This document shows positions 25,856-31,152 of a DNA stretch of 31,152 bases, piece by piece. Made by a program: the position numbers and the translations under genes. How positions within the stretch are numbered: position 1 is the first letter of the stretch; every line of letters starts with the position of its first letter. Origin of the DNA: a virus; the IMG/VR virus record IMGVR_UViG_3300010885_030821, positions 1 through 31,152 of that record; one strand, given 5' to 3'. The notes beneath the pieces were generated by a model that worked only from the letters and a program-made list of their open reading frames with translations, searched no databases and was not told where the DNA came from.

Positions 25856-26518
25856 ATGGATACTAAAAACACACAACCGTTACCGAAAGAATCTAACATG
25901 ACACAACCATCAAAACCCAACGAACAAGGCGCTTTTAGTATACAAGGACACATAAAAATATTTGATCCTGTGACTAAAGAAGTGTTTATTAATAAGCGTA
26001 ACGCAATTCACTACGAAAATTTTGCTGTATCACTTGCACAGAGTATTAGTAATCAAGGGTACGGATTTATCGTAGATATGAGCTTTAGTAATGGCGGAAC
26101 TAGAGTAGATCAAACTGGTATTATTACATACCTAACTCCAAATACCGTTGGCATCAGTGCCAATTTGTATAATCAAACTTATGCTAAAACAATTGATGCA
26201 AAACAATCAACTGATAAAGACCCTTCAAGAAATTACATGGAAGTGCGACATGTAGCCGGTACTTCTTACGCAGATGTTCTAGTAAATTGTTTATTAGATT
26301 TCGGAGAACCTGCGGGACAGGCGGCTTTTGACAATGCTACAGATTCGTCGGGTGACTTTATATTTGACGAATTAGGATTAAAAGCGTATAGTGCAAATGG
26401 TGTAGGTACTGGGGACTTGTTAACTCATGTTATTTTTCATCCTGTACAGAAATCCTTAAACAGAATGATACAAATAGAATATACAGTGCGTATTCAAAGT
26501 TTAACTGCTGGAATGTAA
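25856..26518 (+). CDS. Conserved tail/baseplate structural protein of unknown role
   Basis: 220 residues. The first about 25 residues are polar and probably disordered. The body contains 'HIKIFDPVTKEVFINKRNAI' (about 32-51), 'MSFSNGGTRVDQTGIITYLT', 'ADVLVNCLLDFGEPAGQAAF' and a C-terminal 'LLTHVIFHPVQKSLNRMIQI'. I recall similar proteins beside tail-fibre genes in marine T4-like phages, annotated only as structural or hypothetical, so no role is claimed beyond probable virion component. The place between wedge proteins and fibres would suit an attachment or connector protein. No Shine-Dalgarno is present, and the late box ends five bases upstream. A second Met (25898, residue 15, 'NMTQPSKP') is an alternative start that would remove only the disordered tail. 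The stop is one base from the next ATG. Confidence 0.65.
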   Translation: MDTKNTQPLPKESNMTQPSKPNEQGAFSIQGHIKIFDPVTKEVFINKRNAIHYENFAVSLAQSISNQGYGFIVDMSFSNGGTRVDQTGIITYLTPNTVGISANLYNQTYAKTIDAKQSTDKDPSRNYMEVRHVAGTSYADVLVNCLLDFGEPAGQAAFDNATDSSGDFIFDELGLKAYSANGVGTGDLLTHVIFHPVQKSLNRMIQIEYTVRIQSLTAGM

Positions 26519-26519
26519 T

Positions 26520-28319
26520 ATGCCCCTAACAATAAACTTTTCAGACCCGACTAAAACAGCTATAACAGTTCCTGATTTTCCTCCAGGTATAAATGCAGTC
26601 GACACTAGTTTAGCATTAGTGGGAAAAGGCTACCCTAACTATGGTCAAAAGTTTGCCGAAAGCTTTGTACATTTATTGGAAAATTTTGCCAGCCCTACAC
26701 CTCCAGAAAATCCGATTGAAGGGCAGTTATGGTACGATACCAGTGATATTAATAATAAAGTATTAAAAATTATGGATGGTACCGCCAGTGCAGTAAGATG
26801 GCCCAATGCCAACGGAATTTATCAACAACCTACTGATCCTAAAACTTCCGATACTGCCGGTTTAAAAAATGGCGACATCTGGGTAGATACATTAGCTAAT
26901 CAAATTAAAATCTATAATCAAAATTCTTGGACATTAATCGGCCCTTGCGCTACTAATTTAGCTGTTGATAGCAACGGTAATATAATTGCAACAAATACTA
27001 CAACAGGTAGTTTTCCGACTATCGAAGCCGATAACCAAATTCCTCCAAGGAGTCACGAAGTAATTGAAAATTATGTAAATGGTAAAGTAATATCTATAAT
27101 TTCTAATGATTCGTTTACACCAAAGAAAGCTATTAGCGGATTTGGAATTAATCCTATAATTAAAGGAATTAATTTATCAACGGGTGCAATTATAAATGGT
27201 ATGTCGTTAGTATCGAGATATTTAGATATTTCTAATACTGCTAATATTCAATTTCAAGGAACAACTGTTATTGCCGCAGGGAACTTTTTAAGAAAAGAGG
27301 ATTCAAGTCAAACTGGCCAAGTTATCACGGGAAAAATAAATTTACAAAATAGTTCAGCTGGTGGATTAATATTTTCTTCAACGGTTAATTCAGAAACATC
27401 AAACATATTATTTTTAGAAAATAATACAATTATATCTAATAGTGCTTCGTTAGGCAAAATAATTTTAAAGGTTAATAGTGTTGATTTAATCACAGTAAGT
27501 GCTGAGCAAACACAGATTGCAACTGATTTAATAGTATCTGGAAAACAGACGGTAGCATCGTTAACTGCTACGAACGACATTTCTACGCTAGCTAATCTAA
27601 ATGTTGCAGGTGATATCAATAATCAAGGAAAAATTTATTCTGGAGATGACATTCAGGTAACGGGACAATTATACTGTAACTGGAACAATGGGCAAGCAGG
27701 TCCTGTTATATTGCCAGGTACTGCTTCCACTCCGAGAACAAATACATTTGATATTGGAAGTCCGTCAGCATCGTTTAGAACGGTTTATGCCAAGAATGTG
27801 GGTACTGCAACAACAAACTTATACGGAAGCTTAATTGGTACAGCAAATACCGCGAGCCAATTAACAAATTACACGCATGCTCAAATTGTGGGAGCAGTAA
27901 CTTCCGATGAATTTATATTTAACGGCGACGGCTATCTTAGAGATGTGGACGGATTAAATCTTGGAAAAAGTATAGATGTACAGTTAACCAGTGCGGCAAT
28001 TTACGAACAGCCTATAAAAACAAATGGCAATAGCACTACTACAAGTATATTGGCATACGATTCTACAAATCCTACTCAATTATTTCAGTTAGTAAATAAT
28101 ATCTTTTTACCGGGAATGATGATGCCATATGGGGGCAACACTGCTCCTCCCGGATGGTTATTGTGTAATGGGGTAGGGCAATCGACGTCTGATTATCCAA
28201 ATTTATTTTCAGTGATACAATATACATACGGCGGGTCGGGCAATTCTTTTGTTTTGCCTGATATGAGGCATTCGACCCAAGCTGAAGGGATTTCCGTAAA
28301 TTACATTATAAAAACTTAA
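26520..28319 (+). CDS. Short tail fibre-like protein with phage tail collar domain (gp12-like)
   Basis: 599 residues. The N-terminal 140 residues hold two related segments, 'PIEGQLWYDTSDINN' followed by a 'KVLKIMDGT' strand and 'KNGDIWVDTLANQIKIYN'. They share 'TSLALVG' and 'GQLWYD' with the next gene and probably attach the fibre to the baseplate. The middle (about 200-490) is beta-rich with 'DIQVTGQLYCN' and 'PRTNTFDIGSPSASFRTVYA', a shape common in trimeric fibres. The C-terminal 70 residues form a Phage Tail Collar domain: 'FLPGMMMPYGGNTAPPGWLL', 'CNGVGQSTSDYPNLF' and 'YGGSGNSFVLPDM'. The place after the wedge genes fits T4 gp12, the short fibre that locks to the host surface. Receptor and host are not predictable. 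The gene starts one base after the preceding stop. Confidence 0.8.
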   Translation: MPLTINFSDPTKTAITVPDFPPGINAVDTSLALVGKGYPNYGQKFAESFVHLLENFASPTPPENPIEGQLWYDTSDINNKVLKIMDGTASAVRWPNANGIYQQPTDPKTSDTAGLKNGDIWVDTLANQIKIYNQNSWTLIGPCATNLAVDSNGNIIATNTTTGSFPTIEADNQIPPRSHEVIENYVNGKVISIISNDSFTPKKAISGFGINPIIKGINLSTGAIINGMSLVSRYLDISNTANIQFQGTTVIAAGNFLRKEDSSQTGQVITGKINLQNSSAGGLIFSSTVNSETSNILFLENNTIISNSASLGKIILKVNSVDLITVSAEQTQIATDLIVSGKQTVASLTATNDISTLANLNVAGDINNQGKIYSGDDIQVTGQLYCNWNNGQAGPVILPGTASTPRTNTFDIGSPSASFRTVYAKNVGTATTNLYGSLIGTANTASQLTNYTHAQIVGAVTSDEFIFNGDGYLRDVDGLNLGKSIDVQLTSAAIYEQPIKTNGNSTTTSILAYDSTNPTQLFQLVNNIFLPGMMMPYGGNTAPPGWLLCNGVGQSTSDYPNLFSVIQYTYGGSGNSFVLPDMRHSTQAEGISVNYIIKT

Positions 28320-28320
28320 T

Positions 28321-31152
28321 ATGTCATACAATATTTTAAATCCTAATAACACAATTTTAACCATACTAGCAGATACTACGGTAGATCAAAATACCACATC
28401 TTTAGCATTAGTAGGAAGAGATGCAATTTCCTATGGTCAATATGTTAACAATAATTTTGTTAGATTGTTATCAAATTCAGCAGGAGATCCTAATCCAAGA
28501 AGCCCGTTACAAGGTCAACTGTGGTACGACAGCACAACTCAACGATTAAAAATATACAAAGGAATTTGGACTCCTATTGGCGGAGCAACGGTATCGTCGA
28601 CTCCCGATAATAGCCAGTTAGTTGGGGATTTATGGTTTGATCTTAATTCAAAACAATTAAAAATTAAATTATCTAGCGGGTACGATGTTATTGGACCAAC
28701 GTTTGAAGAGCAAAATAATACAGGTTGGAAATTGCCTAATTTTACTGTTAACGATTTTCCGGGTAATGATCAAACTCAGCAAATTGCATTATTAAAAAAT
28801 CATAATATTACTCTTGGTTTAATTTCAAATTCTTCTTTTACAATAGATCCTCCTACTTATCAATCTTTTGTATCTAATGCAAATTCTACTCTTACTAATA
28901 ATATAGTAATGCAGGGATTAAACATTTACGGAAATATAAATTTTACAGGATCTGTTTATCGTAATGGCGTTAGAATGCCATTAGTTGGCCCTCAAGGTCC
29001 GTCCGGGCCTCAAGGTGTTCGAGGACCTCAAGGAGTTCAAGGACCTCAAGGTGTTCAAGGTGTTCAAGGACCTCAAGGACCACAGGGAGTTCAAGGCCCG
29101 TCTGGTCCTCGCGGACCTACCGGTGTTTACGGAGTACAAGGACCTCAAGGTCCGTCCGGTGCAGACGGTTACGGTGTTAATATTATAGGTAGTGTTCCTA
29201 CAGCATCTGAATTTAATTTCAATTCTATAGATCCTGCTCCGTCAAAAGGGGATGGGTGGATAGCATCTGATACAGGACGATTATGGGTTTATAATCAAAC
29301 AGGTCCAGTCGCCGGATTTGAGGATGTCGGAGAAATTGTAGGCCCTCAAGGACCCCAGGGAGTCCAAGGACCACAAGGAGTTCAAGGACCCCAGGGAGAT
29401 ATTGGGCCTAGGGGAAATCAAGGCCCGATAGGATCGCAAGGAGTTCCGGGACCACAAGGTCCATCTGGTCCCCAAGGTGAAGTTGGCCCAAAAGGCGATC
29501 AAGGAAATGTTGGCAATCAGGGGGATAAAGGCGATCAAGGGGATAAAGGCGATCAAGGGAATCAAGGTCCGGCTGGCCCAAAAGGCGATCAAGGTCAATC
29601 TGCAGTTAGTACAAATTTAAAAGGGTCAGTAGGTACTTATACGCAACTTCCTGTAATAGCACAGCCCAATGATGGGTATGTTACAACTGATACCGGTGAT
29701 GTATGGTTTCGCGGAACAGATAATACATGGCACAACGCTGGACCAATTGTAGGACCAAAAGGCCCTGCCGGAGATGTTGGCCCTAAAGGCGATCCCGGTC
29801 CGCAAGGACTGCCGGGAGATACCGGTGCTACTGGCTCAGATGGTCCGAGTGGACCGTTAGGACCCCAAGGTCCGTCTGGCTCTCAAGGAGTTGCAGGTCC
29901 CCAAGGTCCTCAAGGAGTTGCAGGTCCCCAAGGTCTGTCCGGTCCAAAAGGGGATCGAGGAGAATCTGCAGTTAGTATAAATTTAAAAGGATCAGTTGGT
30001 ACTTATGTACAGCTTCCTGCAATAGCACAGCTCGGTGATGGTTACATCACAGCCGACACAGGTGATTTATGGTTTTGGGGAGCAGATAATACATGGAATT
30101 ATGCTGGTAAAATATCCGGCCCGGTAGGACCATCGGGCCCGACTGGCCCAACAGGAAAAAATATTTCTATTTTAGGTTTAATACCAACAGCATCTACTAC
30201 CTATTTTAATAGTGTAGACCCAAATCCAGAAATAGGTGATTCTTGGATCGCGGACGATACCGGGCATTTATGGGTTTATAACGGGACTGAAAATGGTTCT
30301 AACTTATTAGGCAGTGTCTCTGGATTTTTAGATGTTGGACCATTCCAAGGACCGAGAGGTGACAAGGGTGATCAAGGCGAACGAGGAACTATAGGTCCAA
30401 AAGGCGATCGAGGTTCTAAGGGAGACCCGGGTCAGCGAGGACCGAAAGGTGATCGGGGTGATCAAGGACCTAAGGGTATTCAAGGTGATCGTGGAGAAAA
30501 AGGTAATCAAGGAGCCAAAGGAGATCAAGGACCTAGCGGACCTCAAGGTGAAAAAGGTGATCAAGGTAGCCAAGGTATTCAGGGTGATCGAGGACCTAAG
30601 GGCGAACAAGGTGATCAAGGTAGCCAAGGTATTCAGGGCGATCGTGGAGAAAAAGGTGACAAAGGTGATCAGGGTAACCAAGGACCTAGCGGACCTCAAG
30701 GTGAAAAAGGTGACAAAGGTGTAAGTAATATTCCAGGACCATCAGGACCAAAAGGCGATAAAGGTGATCAAGGTAACCAAGGACCTATTGGAAATCAAGG
30801 TAACCAAGGACCTATTGGAAATCAAGGTGTTGCAGGACCACAAGGACCGCAAGGTGTCCAAGGACCACAAGGTGTCCAAGGACCATCGGGTCCTTCAACT
30901 TATGATATATCTAATTTTATCAACGGTCAACCCCTTACTAACGAGGTTGTATTACGTATGTTGGCTGTGAGAATATTCACGCTTGAGGCAAATTTTGCAG
31001 GAAGTTTAGCTCAATGTAAAATTCCAGCTACTGGCACAGTTTTACTTAGAATATTAAAAAATAACGTACCTTTTGGTACTATTACATTTGCACCAGGATC
31101 ATATACCGGAGCATTTAGTTCTCCGAGTGCAATTACTTTTAATATAGCTGAC
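28321..31152 (+). CDS. Collagen-like tail fibre protein, C-terminus cut by right edge
   Basis: 944 codons stay open to the window end. The N-terminal about 140 residues ('[20 protein letters not shown]', '[20 protein letters not shown]', '[16 protein letters not shown]') parallel the N-terminus of the preceding collar fibre and should be the attachment module. From residue about 222 come five Gly-X-Y blocks (about 28987-29166, 29341-29595, 29749-29955, 30115-30155, 30346-30894) separated by four small globular modules with 'DTGxLWVYN' or 'DTGDxWFxG'. Blocks one and two are rich in GPQ/GVQ; block five is rich in GDK/GDQ/GDR triplets, able to form salt bridges without hydroxyproline. After the last block, '[20 protein letters not shown]' begins a beta domain seen at the ends of phage fibres. 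The role is probably a trimeric adhesin. The start follows the previous TAA by one base, without Shine-Dalgarno. Confidence 0.85.
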   Translation, partial: MSYNILNPNNTILTILADTTVDQNTTSLALVGRDAISYGQYVNNNFVRLLSNSAGDPNPRSPLQGQLWYDSTTQRLKIYKGIWTPIGGATVSSTPDNSQLVGDLWFDLNSKQLKIKLSSGYDVIGPTFEEQNNTGWKLPNFTVNDFPGNDQTQQIALLKNHNITLGLISNSSFTIDPPTYQSFVSNANSTLTNNIVMQGLNIYGNINFTGSVYRNGVRMPLVGPQGPSGPQGVRGPQGVQGPQGVQGVQGPQGPQGVQGPSGPRGPTGVYGVQGPQGPSGADGYGVNIIGSVPTASEFNFNSIDPAPSKGDGWIASDTGRLWVYNQTGPVAGFEDVGEIVGPQGPQGVQGPQGVQGPQGDIGPRGNQGPIGSQGVPGPQGPSGPQGEVGPKGDQGNVGNQGDKGDQGDKGDQGNQGPAGPKGDQGQSAVSTNLKGSVGTYTQLPVIAQPNDGYVTTDTGDVWFRGTDNTWHNAGPIVGPKGPAGDVGPKGDPGPQGLPGDTGATGSDGPSGPLGPQGPSGSQGVAGPQGPQGVAGPQGLSGPKGDRGESAVSINLKGSVGTYVQLPAIAQLGDGYITADTGDLWFWGADNTWNYAGKISGPVGPSGPTGPTGKNISILGLIPTASTTYFNSVDPNPEIGDSWIADDTGHLWVYNGTENGSNLLGSVSGFLDVGPFQGPRGDKGDQGERGTIGPKGDRGSKGDPGQRGPKGDRGDQGPKGIQGDRGEKGNQGAKGDQGPSGPQGEKGDQGSQGIQGDRGPKGEQGDQGSQGIQGDRGEKGDKGDQGNQGPSGPQGEKGDKGVSNIPGPSGPKGDKGDQGNQGPIGNQGNQGPIGNQGVAGPQGPQGVQGPQGVQGPSGPSTYDISNFINGQPLTNEVVLRMLAVRIFTLEANFAGSLAQCKIPATGTVLLRILKNNVPFGTITFAPGSYTGAFSSPSAITFNIAD
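29176..30339 (+). repeat. Duplicated globular modules (A-B-B-A) between collagen blocks
   Basis: Module A occurs at about 29176-29330 ('[12 protein letters not shown]') and 30156-30339 ('[12 protein letters not shown]'), both introduced by 'PTAS' and 'DPxPxxGD'. Module B occurs at about 29596-29751 and 29962-30120. The two B copies match at 39 of 53 aligned residues, from 'SAVS' to the following 'GP'. All four share the 'GDxWxxxDTG' core. Confidence 0.7.
30554..30638 (+). repeat. Exact 31-base direct repeat in the collagen block, period 54
   Basis: Positions 30554-30584 and 30608-30638 are identical (beginning AAGGTGATCAAGGTAGCC). The period is 54 bases, or six Gly-X-Y triplets, so gain or loss by slippage or recombination keeps the frame and the triplet register. 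Confidence 0.75.
30772..30825 (+). repeat. Tandem 2 x 27-base exact repeat in the collagen block
   Basis: 30772-30798 is repeated exactly at 30799-30825 (GGTAACCAAGGACCTATTGG then AAATCAA), encoding GNQGPIGNQ twice. A similar 18-base repeat (GGTGTCCAAGGACCACAA) begins at 30853, with a near-complete second copy at 30871. Confidence 0.8.

Noticed and set aside
29281-30699. Leftward ORFs across the collagen region
   Set aside because: They are antisense shadows of the Gly-X-Y repeats with low-complexity Leu/Ile/Thr/Ser translations and no start signals.
30340-30895. CRISPR-like array
   Set aside because: The regular repeats are Gly-X-Y codon repeats inside one long open frame and have no spacers of constant size.

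Overview
The window looks like the late structural (tail and baseplate) block of a T4-like contractile-tailed bacteriophage with AT-rich DNA. This rests on gene content and order: a gp53 wedge protein, a large hub protein, a gp5-type spike, gp25, gp6, very large wedge-region proteins, then fibre proteins with a tail-collar domain and collagen-like repeats. The gene style (OB-fold plus beta-helix spike, multi-kilobase wedge proteins, fibres with a 'GQLWYD' N-terminal module) resembles marine or freshwater relatives of T4 more than T4 itself. That placement is inference; nothing here names a host, and I see no tRNA, integrase, insertion sequence or CRISPR array.

Layout. Positions 1-395 (minus strand) hold the N-terminal part of a gene running off the left edge, probably the phage late sigma factor (gp55-like). 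Positions 396-526 are a divergent control region with a host-type sigma-70 promoter and a perfect TATAAATA late promoter, both facing left. From 527 to the right edge every gene is on the plus strand and nearly gap-free: a tube-cap/initiator-like protein (527-1372), gp53 (1372-1671), a 1294-residue hub protein (1673-5557), a spike with two enzyme domains (5561-8140), gp25 (8170-8610), gp6 in two frames (8661-12004), a 3460-residue baseplate protein (12006-22388), an 1119-residue protein that looks like its continuation (22413-25772), a conserved structural protein (25856-26518), a collar-domain fibre (26520-28319) and a collagen-like fibre cut by the right edge (28321-31152).

How it works together. 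The tube-cap-like protein, hub and spike would form the centre of the baseplate. gp53, gp25, gp6 and the giant proteins would build the wedges around it, and the last genes supply host-contact fibres. The spike carries a GH19-type muralytic domain and an SGNH esterase-type domain after its beta-helix, so it probably degrades the cell wall during DNA entry. ATAAATA late-promoter boxes lie in the few intergenic gaps (before gp25, gp6 and the 25856 gene). This fits the late sigma factor encoded at the left edge.

Main points for a second look: two late boxes placed so that the predicted transcript starts exactly on the ATG (leaderless mRNA) of genes lacking a Shine-Dalgarno; gp6 split by a -1 frame change with a slippery T-TTT-TTG in the overlap; an in-frame TAA dividing what reads as one roughly 4590-residue protein; a probable seven-bladed FG-GAP propeller inside the giant baseplate protein; and a modular collagen fibre with internal duplications. 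The two gene breaks could also be sequence errors.
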